Origin: Promethearchaeota archaeon
GTDB lineage: Archaea > Asgardarchaeota > Lokiarchaeia > Sigynarchaeales > SOKP01
DNA length: 12,994 bases
Reading direction: 5' to 3'
Assembly (NCBI GenBank): GCA_016839635.1
Contig: JAEOTV010000102.1
Coordinates: 1 to 12,994, forward strand
Shown one piece after another: positions 1 through 7,352 of this stretch. Below the pieces are notes generated by a model, which worked only from the letters and a program-made list of their open reading frames with translations, searched no databases and was not told the origin of the DNA. Every line of letters starts with the position of its first letter. The first letter of the stretch is position 1. The translations under genes and the position numbers were made by a program.

Positions 1-908
1 GTAATTGAACCCTTTTTTCCTTTGATTTTTCCTGTGCGTTCATAAATCGAAGCAAAATCAGAATATATGTAACCGGGATATCCTTTTCTGCTAGGAATTT
101 CTTCTTTCGCGGAACTAAGTTCTCTAAGGGCTTCAGCATAATTTGTCATATCAACTAAAATTACTAAGACATGCATATCTTTTTCAAATGCATAATATTC
201 AGCTGTAGTTAAGGCAACTCTAGGGATAATTAATCTTTCAATTATTGGATCATCTGCAAAATTTATAAAAGAAATTATATTTTGAATGGTTCCACTCTCT
301 TGAAATCTTTTTAAAAAATATATTGCTTCGTCTTGAATAATACCTATTCCACAAAATATGATAACAAAAGGTTCTTCTGAAACAACCTTTGACTGAGTCG
401 CTATTTGAGCCGCTAATTTATTATGCGGTAGTCCTTGTCCACTAAAAATAGGAAGCTTTTGCCCTCTAATAAGAGTAAATAACCCATCAATTACAGATAT
501 ACCTGTTTGGATTATATCAATGGGATATTCTCTAGCAAAGGGATTAATAGGAATTCCGTTAATATCTCTTTGGACATCTGTTAATATATCAGAATCTAAT
601 ACATTCTTTGATCTAATATCAATAGGACTTCCTAATGAATTGAAAGTTTGTCCCATCATATCTTTTGAAATATTTACTTTAAATGTATCTCCTGTAAACA
701 TGATTTCTGCATTTTCAGAGGATAATCCAGATGTATCCTCGAAAACTTCAACTACTATCATATCTTCACTCATTTTAACTATTTGTCCCGTCCTAATATT
801 ATTCCCCACTTTAATCTTTACAATTTCACCGTATTGAGCACTATGTTCATTTTTTAAAAACAGAAGTGGTCCAATAATCCGTTGAATCTTTTTATAAATT
901 ACACTCAT
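1..908 (-). CDS. atpB: A-type ATP synthase subunit B (partial, C-terminal part outside window)
   Basis: This is the non-catalytic B subunit of the A1 head, which alternates with subunit A in the cytoplasmic hexamer. The 302 residues in the window contain no stop. Visible family hallmarks are the beta-barrel N-terminus (about 1-75), GQxLPIFSGxGLPHNxLAAQI at about 149-169, an ADDPxIERLIxPR stretch at about 218-230, and [13 protein letters not shown] at about 251-263 followed by the [20 protein letters not shown] block. As expected for B, there is no Walker A glycine loop: the corresponding place reads [10 protein letters not shown] proteins are usually about 460 residues, so about a third is missing past position 1. 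The ATG overlaps the stop of subunit A by four bases (ATGA), which indicates translational coupling and one transcript. Identification is firm. Confidence 0.96.
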   Translation of the reverse strand, partial: MSVIYKKIQRIIGPLLFLKNEHSAQYGEIVKIKVGNNIRTGQIVKMSEDMIVVEVFEDTSGLSSENAEIMFTGDTFKVNISKDMMGQTFNSLGSPIDIRSKNVLDSDILTDVQRDINGIPINPFAREYPIDIIQTGISVIDGLFTLIRGQKLPIFSGQGLPHNKLAAQIATQSKVVSEEPFVIIFCGIGIIQDEAIYFLKRFQESGTIQNIISFINFADDPIIERLIIPRVALTTAEYYAFEKDMHVLVILVDMTNYAEALRELSSAKEEIPSRKGYPGYIYSDFASIYERTGKIKGKKGSI

Positions 909-2749
909 TTTTTACCATATACTCTACGAGTTAATTTTAATTCCTCTATTTGATTTAATAATCTATTTTTTATATCCTCCAACTTATCAAAATCTTTATT
1001 AGGAACAGTACGATTAATTCTTAAAATTTCATCCATTACCTTAAGTTCCTTTATGTCTTCAGTATAAAATCCTTCTTTAATAAGTTCTGTGCTTTCTTTA
1101 TACACTAAGAGAATCAATTTTATGGAGCCTAATAATTTTTTAATATTTGTATAATTATCAATATCATCAAAAGCACTTTGAATTAAAAAGCCATTTTTAA
1201 TTAATTTGGCAGTGAAAATTATTAGTTGGTTGTCTTCGGGTAAGTTTTCTTCTCCAATTAGTTGAGTGATATACTTTAATTCATTATCTTTAGATAAGAT
1301 ATCATTTACTTCTTTCCGACATTCAAACCAATCAGCATCAATCTCAACCCAATCAAAATCCCTTTCAAACCACCATTCAGAAATATAATCTGGATAATTA
1401 GAGTATGAATTTAACCAGTTAATTGCGGGATAATGTTTTGAGTACGCGAGTGCGGGATCTAACGCCCAGATACCTTGGACAAAATTTTTAGTTGTGGCTG
1501 TCACAGGTTCACTAAAATCTCCAGCCGGGGGAGATACAGAACCAATAATTGTCATAGATCCAACCCTTTCTTTTCCACTTACACCATTTCCTAATAATTC
1601 AACAACACCAGCTCGCTCATAGAAACTTGAAAGTTTAGAAGGTAAATATGCAGGATAACCTTCCTCTGCGGGCATTTCTTCTAATAATCCAGAAATTTCT
1701 CTAAGAGATTCAGCCCATCTTGATGTACTATCAGCTAAGACTGCTACATCGTACCCCATATCCCGATAATATTCTCCTATTGTCACGCCTGAAAAAATAC
1801 TAGCTTCACGTGCAGACACAGGCATATTTGAGGTATTAGCAATAAGAATTATACGTTCTAATAAAGGACGTTTAGTTTGGGGATCAATTAACTCGGAAAA
1901 TTGGGTTAAAACATCAGCAATTTCATTTCCTCGTTCCCCACATCCTACAAAAACAATAACGTCAGCATTACACCATTTAGCTATGCAATGTTGAATAACT
2001 GTCTTACCCGTTCCAAAACCTCCTGGAACACCAATAGTTCCACCTTTTGTTATTGGAAATAATAAATCTATCACTCGAATACCTGTGATCAAAGGTTCGG
2101 ATGGAATTTTTCTTTCTTTAAATGGTCTCGCTTTATGTACAGGCCATTTTTGAAGCATTGAAAAGGATTTTTCCTCATTCCCTATTTTTAATCTATAAAT
2201 CTCATCTGTTATTGTATAATCTCCTTCTTGAGCAATATAAGATAGTTTTCCCGAAACAAAAGGAGGTATCATTATTCTATTTTCTATTAAAAGTGTTTCT
2301 TGTACTATTCCTACTATCTGCCCCGTAGAAACATTCTCATTAACATTTATTTGTGGTTTAAAATGCCATTTCTTTTTTCTAGAGATTGCTTCTATCTCTA
2401 AACCTCGTTGCAATCCACCATCTTTAAATTTTTCAAATGCGTTTTGCAGAGGTCTCTGGATTCCGTCAAATATTCTCCCTAGTAATCCTGGTGCTAATTC
2501 CATGGAAAGTGGCTCATTTAAGCCTACGATCTCATCATTTATTCTTAAGTTTGTTGTATTTTCAAAGCATTGAGCCACTATATAATCAGAATAAATTTGA
2601 ATGACTTCTCCTAAAAGATTATATTTAGATACTTTAACTAACTCATGGAGTTTGATTTGACGTTCTAATCCCTTGATCTTGATTAGTGATCCCGTTATAG
2701 CTGAAATATATCCTCGTTTTATAACGTTCTTATGTTTGGATCTGATCAT
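905..2749 (-). CDS. atpA: A-type ATP synthase catalytic subunit A
   Basis: This is the catalytic subunit of the A1 head, which binds and converts ATP at its interface with B. At 614 residues it is close to the usual 580-600. The order of domains is an N-terminal barrel (about 10-80), the A-specific non-homologous bulge (about 110-200), a P-loop GGFGTGKT at 243-250, VGCGERGNE at 268-276 carrying the catalytic-region glutamate, the Walker B-like strand [13 protein letters not shown] at 335-347, and [25 protein letters not shown] at about 357-381. The helical C-terminal domain follows. The P-loop differs from the common archaeal GPFGSGKT at two places (P to G, S to T) but all invariant glycines, Lys and Thr remain, so the subunit should be active. 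The ATG start lies inside the end of the E gene (20-nt overlap). The next methionine is beyond residue 80, so this start is the only reasonable one. Confidence 0.97.
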   Translation of the reverse strand: MIRSKHKNVIKRGYISAITGSLIKIKGLERQIKLHELVKVSKYNLLGEVIQIYSDYIVAQCFENTTNLRINDEIVGLNEPLSMELAPGLLGRIFDGIQRPLQNAFEKFKDGGLQRGLEIEAISRKKKWHFKPQINVNENVSTGQIVGIVQETLLIENRIMIPPFVSGKLSYIAQEGDYTITDEIYRLKIGNEEKSFSMLQKWPVHKARPFKERKIPSEPLITGIRVIDLLFPITKGGTIGVPGGFGTGKTVIQHCIAKWCNADVIVFVGCGERGNEIADVLTQFSELIDPQTKRPLLERIILIANTSNMPVSAREASIFSGVTIGEYYRDMGYDVAVLADSTSRWAESLREISGLLEEMPAEEGYPAYLPSKLSSFYERAGVVELLGNGVSGKERVGSMTIIGSVSPPAGDFSEPVTATTKNFVQGIWALDPALAYSKHYPAINWLNSYSNYPDYISEWWFERDFDWVEIDADWFECRKEVNDILSKDNELKYITQLIGEENLPEDNQLIIFTAKLIKNGFLIQSAFDDIDNYTNIKKLLGSIKLILLVYKESTELIKEGFYTEDIKELKVMDEILRINRTVPNKDFDKLEDIKNRLLNQIEELKLTRRVYGKK

Positions 2750-3407
2750 ATTGCTTTAGGTGTTCATTGATTTTTGATTTTTGATTTTGAATAAATAAAT
2801 TGAATTGATTTTCAATATCTTTAATTTCTGAATCATTAACAATTTTAGAGATCTCTCCCTGGATGAAAGACGATTTCTTATCTATTAAATTATCAATAGT
2901 ATAATCATAAGATATTAAACCACTACCTAATGAGATTTTAAATCCTCCAATAAAATCATTTTTATCTTTATTTATTTCTATAGGATTTTTGAATTGACCT
3001 TGAATCTTTTCAGGATTTTTGATAAAGTAATCATAATCTTTTGAATTAAAGATAATTTCAATTGCTTGTGGTTTATCAATGGTGATTTTTACATTTTTAA
3101 TATTATTAAATAAAAAATCGAGATAATTCAAATAATTATCATTAATTCTTTTTTTAATAAGATTTAATAACTCAATTTTCAGTGTTTTTATTAGCGAATT
3201 TTTTAATTTCAAAAATTTTTCTTTTCCTTCTAGGAGTGTTGAAGATAAAGATTGATTAAGGAATTGATTATAATTTTCTATGAAGTGCTCTTTTAATTTT
3301 TGGGCTCTTTCTTGACTTCTTTCTAAATTCCTTTTTTTAATTTCTGCTTTTTGAAATAGCGTTTGTCTATTAAATTCATCTATTTCTTTTTGAGCCTTCT
3401 CGACCAA
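2730..3407 (-). CDS. atpE: A-type ATP synthase subunit E (peripheral stalk)
   Basis: Subunit E forms the peripheral stalk with H and holds the A3B3 head against the membrane part. The 225 residues show a long charged N-terminal helix (about 1-85, rich in K, E and Q) followed by a globular alpha/beta part ending in the family-typical FIGGFKISLGSGLISYDYTIDNLID at about 152-176, where relatives have IGGV...DNTFEARLE. Most E proteins end soon after this; here a further helical tail of roughly 35 residues (about 190-225) is present and its last codons overlap subunit A. The start is TTG: the frame is open further up to a TGA that overlaps the F stop region, but contains no ATG or GTG, and a purine patch AGGG lies just upstream. 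A run of ten A on the coding strand at about 3427-3436 makes the exact start less certain. Confidence 0.85.
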   Translation of the reverse strand: MVEKAQKEIDEFNRQTLFQKAEIKKRNLERSQERAQKLKEHFIENYNQFLNQSLSSTLLEGKEKFLKLKNSLIKTLKIELLNLIKKRINDNYLNYLDFLFNNIKNVKITIDKPQAIEIIFNSKDYDYFIKNPEKIQGQFKNPIEINKDKNDFIGGFKISLGSGLISYDYTIDNLIDKKSSFIQGEISKIVNDSEIKDIENQFNLFIQNQKSKINEHLKQYDQIQT

Positions 3408-3459
3408 GTAAAGCCCTAAATTTCCAATTTTTTTTTTAAATTCTCTTTCTTCTGAAATT

Positions 3460-3795
3460 TTAAATCAACTCATCAGATACCACAATTTCCCTAATTGCTT
3501 CTAATATTTTATTAATAATTTTTCCTTCCTCATCTATTTGTGGTTGAAAAACATTTGGAAGGATAAATATAAACGGTTCTTTATTATTAAGTTTAAAATT
3601 TATTAGAAAGTTTATCATCTCATTATTTAAAGGCATTGAAATCATAATCATGCCAATTGAAGGATCCTTTATTAAATTATTAAATTCTGTTGTAAATTGC
3701 TCTTCGGAATTAATAATTGTACCTTCTAAACCTAAAAGTCCAAATAAAATTATTAGGTCTTCGTCTCCAAGAATATGAATTTTTTGTTCTAACAC
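3460..3795 (-). CDS. atpF: A-type ATP synthase subunit F (central stalk)
   Basis: Subunit F is a small Rossmann-like protein of the central rotor stalk, bound to D. The 111 residues match the family length of about 100-110. The first strand IHILGDEDLIILFGLLGLEG (7-26) contains the family-typical GDED turn, a second strand GMIMISMPL comes at about 48-56, and FIFILPNVFQPQID lies at about 75-88 where relatives have a PVIVEIPD-type strand. The start is GTG, and it shares one base with the TAG stop of the upstream coiled-coil gene (TAGTG), an arrangement that normally means coupled translation. Located between the candidate H and E genes. In many archaea F lies directly before A, but here E is interposed. 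Confidence 0.88.
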   Translation of the reverse strand: MLEQKIHILGDEDLIILFGLLGLEGTIINSEEQFTTEFNNLIKDPSIGMIMISMPLNNEMINFLINFKLNNKEPFIFILPNVFQPQIDEEGKIINKILEAIREIVVSDELI

Positions 3796-4106
3796 TAAAA
3801 ATCTAACCCTGCTTCCGTTATTATTAATTTTTGCAGATTCTCAATATTTTTTTGAAATCCTTTTTCAATTTTCTTAATTCCTTTTTCCATATTATTTGTA
3901 AATATTTTTATTTCAGAATCTACATCTTTGGCCAATTTTATTAAAGCATTATTTACCAATTCATTTTTTTTGAAAAGAAAATTTTCAAATTCTTTTCTTT
4001 GCTCCTCCCTGAATTGTTCAATATCATTTAAATTAACAGCTTTTGCATTATTAATTAATCCTTCATAAATTTGGTCGATATCTTTTATCCATTTAAATAT
4101 TTCCAT
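3795..4106 (-). CDS. Small coiled-coil protein, candidate ATP synthase subunit H (peripheral stalk)
   Basis: This gene encodes 103 residues that look almost entirely helical, with many K and E and heptad-like hydrophobic spacing from about residue 25 to 95 (for example EQFREEQRKEFENFLFKK and IKKIEKGFQKNIENLQKL). There is no membrane segment or signal peptide. Archaeal ATPase subunit H (related to eukaryotic G) is about 100 residues, a single coiled coil that pairs with E, and every other small subunit in this operon is accounted for, so H is the best call. Sequence identity to H cannot be judged by eye, because such coiled coils drift quickly. Its place between C and F is unusual; H commonly opens the operon before I. 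It starts at ATG after a 45-nt gap from C (an in-frame TGA just upstream fixes the start) and its stop overlaps the GTG of F by one base. Confidence 0.72.
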   Translation of the reverse strand: MEIFKWIKDIDQIYEGLINNAKAVNLNDIEQFREEQRKEFENFLFKKNELVNNALIKLAKDVDSEIKIFTNNMEKGIKKIEKGFQKNIENLQKLIITEAGLDF

Positions 4107-4151
4107 GTTTACTCAACTTTACTTTAACTCTTCCATCTTAAAATTATTATT

Positions 4152-5216
4152 TCATTTTAATAACTTGTATTTTTTATATATGATATTAGTTAATTTTGGT
4201 AGAACGTATAAGCGAATTTCCTTATCTTTTTTTATTAAAACTTCCAAAATTTTATATATGGTTTGAAATTTAATATCGTCAGTCTTAATTTCTAATAATT
4301 TAAAATAATAATTTAAATATAATTTTTCTATAGACCATATAAAGTGTTCTTGGTCTAGAGGATTATTAGTTAAACTTGATTTTAATTCTTTTATATCGTT
4401 AAAATATTTTATAAGAACATCAACAAATTCATTTACATCTTTTAAATTCATCAAATTATTTAATTTCTCTTCATTCATAAATAAATAATTATCAACTAAG
4501 AGTTGCAATAAAAGATTTTTATCAATACCATTTTTAATTCCTCTATATATAAGTCTCAAATTGTAGATCTCTGAAATATATTTTACAAATGGAGAAATCA
4601 TAATTTTTTCTTTTTGGGTTAAATATTTTATCTCGTTTTTTAGATTCTTGTAATATAATTGATCTAAAAAGGTTTCTAACACAAATATTTCATTTGTTTT
4701 TTTAAAATAAAGAATTCCTTCTCTTACTATTTTATTGTAAATTGTAGGTCTCATAAAAACTTGAATTTCTTCTAATGATGGAATTTCAATCAACTCCTTC
4801 ATAAAATCTATATTGTTTAAGTATTTTTCGACTAACATATTCACAAGTTCCAATTTTTTATCAACACTAATACCCAAAATTGTTCCTCGTAGAACCCGCT
4901 TTACATTGATAATTTCATATTTCATTAAATAATTTCTTAAAAAGAGTCTCATAGTTTTCGGAGAAATATAAATAATTCTTCCAATCAACTTAATATACGT
5001 GTGAAAAAGTGATTTTTCAATTTCTTCAAATGTATAGGATTTAACAGTAAATCCGGGATAAAAAATACTTATAAATTCAATAAATTGCCTAATATCTATA
5101 ATTTCTTCTAATTTTTGGATAGTATTATCATCCATTATAAGTTGCTTTAAGGAACTTATCTTTATTAAAGTAAATGCGTAAGAAGGAACCTCGATACCAC
5201 TCGTGAAATTCACCAA
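4152..5216 (-). CDS. atpC: A-type ATP synthase subunit C (central-stalk cap, V-ATPase d homologue)
   Basis: Subunit C sits on the K ring like a funnel and connects it to the D/F shaft. The protein is 354 residues, all helical, with no membrane spans, as expected for the vATP-synt_AC39 family (about 340-380). The N-terminal stretch SYAFTLIKISSLKQLIMDD (about 12-30) corresponds to the YAYxxARVRxMKSxLL start seen in relatives, and further repeats of a three-helix unit follow, including MRLFLRNYLMKYEIINVKRVLRG at about 89-111, a typical LxxxxDxxNLKxxLRG-like element. The longest reading starts with TTG immediately followed by GTG (5213..5211); either could serve and there is no clear ribosome-binding site. 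It begins 28 nt after the K stop. Confidence in the family is good because of length, position and the two motif regions. Confidence 0.87.
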   Translation of the reverse strand: MVNFTSGIEVPSYAFTLIKISSLKQLIMDDNTIQKLEEIIDIRQFIEFISIFYPGFTVKSYTFEEIEKSLFHTYIKLIGRIIYISPKTMRLFLRNYLMKYEIINVKRVLRGTILGISVDKKLELVNMLVEKYLNNIDFMKELIEIPSLEEIQVFMRPTIYNKIVREGILYFKKTNEIFVLETFLDQLYYKNLKNEIKYLTQKEKIMISPFVKYISEIYNLRLIYRGIKNGIDKNLLLQLLVDNYLFMNEEKLNNLMNLKDVNEFVDVLIKYFNDIKELKSSLTNNPLDQEHFIWSIEKLYLNYYFKLLEIKTDDIKFQTIYKILEVLIKKDKEIRLYVLPKLTNIIYKKYKLLK

Positions 5217-5244
5217 AATTAAAAAATTTATAAATTTTTAATCC

Positions 5245-5613
5245 TTATAGAGGTGCTGGTATATTAAACACCAATAGTATTGCTATGATCAAGCCATAAA
5301 TGGCAATAGCTTCTCCTAATGCAACAATAACTACTACTTTTCCAAATGCTCCTTCTCTCTCAGAAATGGCTGAAATCGCTGCAGTACCTACGGTTTTTAT
5401 GACATGAGCTGCAGCTAATCCTGAAACTGATATTGCTACAGCAGCAGAAATTGCTAATATAGCTGTTGTCGAAGAATTATAGTAATCAAAATTTGTCTCT
5501 TGGGCGCTAACAAATCCTACGAGCCCATTTATCGTCAAAAGAAATACTATAACTAATATGACTTGAACAAGGCCAAGATAAAAATAAAATTTTTGTTTAT
5601 TGTTCATATTCAT
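5245..5613 (-). CDS. atpK: A-type ATP synthase subunit K (proteolipid, c ring)
   Basis: K forms the membrane rotor ring that carries H+ or Na+. The 122 residues have three hydrophobic stretches: about 10-37 ending in VSAQ, which looks like a cleavable or retained leader; helix 1 at about 48-71, small-residue-rich (AILAISAAVAISVSGLAAAH); and helix 2 at about 92-117 (VVVIVALGEAIAIYGLIIAI). A polar loop with KTVGTAAISAISEREGAFGK joins the last two. Glu101 is the candidate ion-binding carboxylate. The unit is a single hairpin, not a duplicated V-type proteolipid. The residue before Glu101 is Gly, not Pro, and helix 1 lacks an obvious Gln or second Glu, so ion specificity cannot be read off. It is the first gene of the ATPase cluster. 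ATG at 5613 and a second in-frame ATG two codons later are both possible. Confidence 0.93.
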   Translation of the reverse strand: MNMNNKQKFYFYLGLVQVILVIVFLLTINGLVGFVSAQETNFDYYNSSTTAILAISAAVAISVSGLAAAHVIKTVGTAAISAISEREGAFGKVVVIVALGEAIAIYGLIIAILLVFNIPAPL

Positions 5614-5618
5614 TTCAT

Positions 5619-5670
5619 CTAGTTTTTATTTAAAAATATTAATCTTTTGAGTGAGAATAATAAAAACTAG
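5619..5670. repeat. Perfect 12-bp inverted repeat before the ATP synthase operon
   Basis: CTAGTTTTTATT at 5619-5630 and its exact reverse complement AATAAAAACTAG at 5659-5670 are separated by 28 bp. One arm lies between the TATA-like box and the expected transcription start of subunit K, the other ends five bases before its ATG. This geometry suits a pair of operator half-sites or a looped repressor site better than an RNA hairpin, because the promoter-side arm would probably not be transcribed. AT-rich sequence lowers the significance, but a perfect 12-bp match that includes CTAG, a word often rare in prokaryotic genomes, is more than background. Confidence 0.5.
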
Positions 5671-5682
5671 CGTATAAATTTT
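5671..5682 (-). promoter_or_regulatory. Candidate TATA box of the ATP synthase operon
   Basis: Read on the minus strand this is AAAATTTATACG, preceded by the purine-rich GAGAAAA that could serve as a BRE. Start of transcription would be expected about 25 bases downstream, near 5650, leaving a leader of some 35 bases before subunit K. In an AT-rich genome such matches occur by chance, so this rests mainly on position in the 122-bp gap. Confidence 0.35.
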
Positions 5683-5735
5683 CTCATATAAGACAAAGAG
5701 AAATGAAGAAATATATTGTCTTCAAGAAAAAATAT

Positions 5736-6371
5736 TTATTGATATAGTAAAACTCGAATTTCGTCAGCAATATCATGGATTCGATCGCAAAGTTGCTCGA
5801 GTAATACAATACTATCCCGTAATCGTAAAAGATTCCTTATATCTAAATTATTATTAGAATATATGTATTCAAGAAATTGCCTATATATTGTATCAATTTC
5901 ATTTTCGAGTTCATGAATCTTCGTTGTGTTCTGAAATACTACATCTGGCTTATCTCTTAAGCTTTTAATTGTTGATTTTAATACGTCTGCCATTTCAATT
6001 GTTTTATTTATTAATTTCTCATATCTATTCTTTATTTCGGGAGTATCTTTAACTTTAACTTTAATTTGGGGGAGCATGTCAACGAATTCCAAAGGGTAGT
6101 TCAATACATTATCCATTTTAAGAATTAAGGACACAAAATTGCTTAAACCTGCTCCAGATTCTGAAAAGTTTTGAATGAGCTGAATTTTAATGGCATCTGC
6201 ATCTTCTTCGGATAATTGCATCTTATTTTTTTTCTTTTCAAGTGATGCCTTATTTTTTTCGTAATCTTCAACCCATCTGTTATAAAAAACCCCCATATCA
6301 CTAAGAACAGAATAAATAATTCTAGAATGCTCTATAAGCATTGAAATGATTTCTTCTTTAATTTTATTCAT
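5736..6371 (-). CDS. PhoU-like DUF47 family protein
   Basis: This 211-residue, all-helical soluble protein fits the DUF47/PhoU-like family (usually about 205-220 residues), whose helical bundles bind metal ions through acidic ExxxD motifs and often partner with a phosphate or metal permease. Visible features are a helix ending ADAIKIQLIQNFSESGAGL (about 58-76), the following NFVSLILKMDNVLNYPLEF (78-96), KIHELENEIDTIYRQFLEYI (151-170) with Glu154, Glu158 and Asp160, and SIVLLEQLCDRIHDIADEI (187-205) with Glu192, Asp196, Asp200 and Asp203 on one face. No membrane segment. The usual partner, a Pit phosphate transporter, is absent in the window; the divergent neighbours are VIT-type metal transporters. 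It lies 122 bp upstream of the ATPase operon on the same strand, so read-through into that operon is possible. Function beyond the family is unknown. Confidence 0.82.
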   Translation of the reverse strand: MNKIKEEIISMLIEHSRIIYSVLSDMGVFYNRWVEDYEKNKASLEKKKNKMQLSEEDADAIKIQLIQNFSESGAGLSNFVSLILKMDNVLNYPLEFVDMLPQIKVKVKDTPEIKNRYEKLINKTIEMADVLKSTIKSLRDKPDVVFQNTTKIHELENEIDTIYRQFLEYIYSNNNLDIRNLLRLRDSIVLLEQLCDRIHDIADEIRVLLYQ

Positions 6372-6408
6372 GAAAATTCCATTTAATTATTAATTATTTG
6401 ATTAACTC

Positions 6409-6420
6409 TTATAAATATAA
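6409..6420 (-). promoter_or_regulatory. Candidate TATA box for the DUF47 gene
   Basis: On the minus strand the sequence reads TTATATTTATAA, about 40 bases before the ATG at 6371. A start about 25 bases downstream would give a leader of less than 20 bases containing a weak GGAA. The 220-bp gap 6372-6591 between divergent genes is otherwise A/T-rich with no further clear structure. Confidence 0.35.
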
Positions 6421-6557
6421 AAAAATAGATCAATAAAAAATATAGTATTTAGAGAAATTTTAATATATTCTTAATTTAATTTATAAGTAAATTCGAAAAG
6501 AATTGAATATATTTTTTTAATAAAATAGTTTTTTTGTAATTCGACCTATTTTGACGC

Positions 6558-6566
6558 ATTTATATT
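6558..6566 (+). promoter_or_regulatory. Candidate TATA box for the first VIT-type transporter
   Basis: ATTTATATT follows a less AT-rich GACGC. The distance to the ATG at 6592 would give a nearly leaderless mRNA, which conflicts with the AGGTGA ribosome-binding-like site at 6574-6579. If that site is used, an upstream TATA such as ATATATT near 6507 would be the working promoter. Only one of the two can be right. Confidence 0.3.
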
Positions 6567-6573
6567 AATAAAA

Positions 6574-6579
6574 AGGTGA
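6574..6579 (+). promoter_or_regulatory. Shine-Dalgarno-like site AGGTGA
   Basis: AGGTGA lies 12 bases before the ATG at 6592 and is one of few clear ribosome-binding sequences in the window. It supports that ATG as the start of the first VIT-type gene. Confidence 0.5.
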
Positions 6580-6591
6580 AAAAAAAACCTA

Positions 6592-7248
6592 ATGAAGATA
6601 AAGGAGAAGCTTCAGCAGTGGAAACGTTATTCTAAAATGTCAGATTTGGGAATAATTGCCAGAAGAAAATTCTTTAATAATGCCTTTGATGGTGCCCTAA
6701 CTTGTGCAGGAATTGTGAGTGGGATTTTTATAATATTCCTTGCAGAGCCTTTAACATTTGAGTCTAAAGATGTCCTTATAACTGGATTTGCAACAGCCCT
6801 AGCTATTGGAATTAGTGGGTTGTGGGGAGCATTTCTATCTGAGGAAGCTGAAAGAAAGAAAAAGGTAATGGATTTGAAAAAGGATATGGCTGAAAAAGAT
6901 GATGAATCTGTTGATTTCAATAATACGAATAAAAAAACAAAAAATAATAAGAAGAAAAAATCTAAAACAATAATAGAAAAAGCGGAAAGTTTCGCAACAG
7001 TGGTAGCTTCTTTAGTAGATGGAGGTGCACCTGTTTTAGGAAGCTCTCTTCCTCTAATTCCTTTTTTCTTCGGAATTTCCCTTACTTTTTTACACTTTGT
7101 ATTTTCTTATATCATACTTGCTGGTTTGCTAATATACTTAGGTATTTTTTTGGGCCAAATTTCAGGAGGAGGCCGTCTGCGTTATGCTTTGCATCTAATA
7201 ACAGCAGGAGTAGTAACCCTTATAGTTTCGATACTTCTTGGTCTCTAG
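6592..7248 (+). CDS. VIT1/CCC1-family metal ion transporter (first paralogue)
   Basis: This is a membrane protein of 218 residues with about five hydrophobic helices (roughly 32-51, 61-83, 133-160, 163-189, 198-217), the layout of the VIT1/CCC1 family, which moves Fe2+ or Mn2+ out of the cytosol. Family landmarks are ARRKFFNNAFDGALTCAGI (23-41), matching the DGLTVPFAL helix with its key Asp (Asp33 here), GLWGAFLSEEAE (76-87), matching GEYLSxKSE, and DGGAPVLGSSLPLIPFFF (143-160), matching the Pro-rich third helix. The loop at about 88-130 is where plant VIT1 has an acidic metal-binding domain; here it is strongly basic, with a run NKKTKNNKKKKSK. It lacks the glutamate array, so metal choice is uncertain. 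The next gene is a paralogue on the same strand, and the DUF47 gene is divergent. Direction and substrate are inferred from the family only. Confidence 0.78.
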   Translation: MKIKEKLQQWKRYSKMSDLGIIARRKFFNNAFDGALTCAGIVSGIFIIFLAEPLTFESKDVLITGFATALAIGISGLWGAFLSEEAERKKKVMDLKKDMAEKDDESVDFNNTNKKTKNNKKKKSKTIIEKAESFATVVASLVDGGAPVLGSSLPLIPFFFGISLTFLHFVFSYIILAGLLIYLGIFLGQISGGGRLRYALHLITAGVVTLIVSILLGL

Positions 7249-7352
7249 AAGGTGTTTCAAAATTTTAATCGTTAACCATTTTTTTAAATGTAAAACAAAA
7301 TACAAATAAAAAAATAATACTTCCCTCGATTATTAGCTAAATAGAAAATAAA

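Noticed and set aside
520..837. Plus-strand open frame of 105 codons inside subunit B
   Set aside because: It is the antisense shadow of the conserved B coding sequence, and its translation shows no family resemblance.
2122..2328. Plus-strand open frame inside subunit A, hydrophobic
   Set aside because: Antisense of a well-conserved A-subunit region; no ribosome-binding site or independent evidence.
6372..6591. Possible tRNA or small RNA gene in the divergent intergenic region
   Set aside because: No cloverleaf, T-loop GTTCGA-type motif or stable stem was found; the sequence is simple A/T-rich promoter DNA.
6627..6920. Minus-strand frame antisense to the first VIT-type gene
   Set aside because: The plus strand encodes a recognisable transporter; the Ser/Phe-rich reverse reading is what is expected from antisense of a lysine-rich helical protein.
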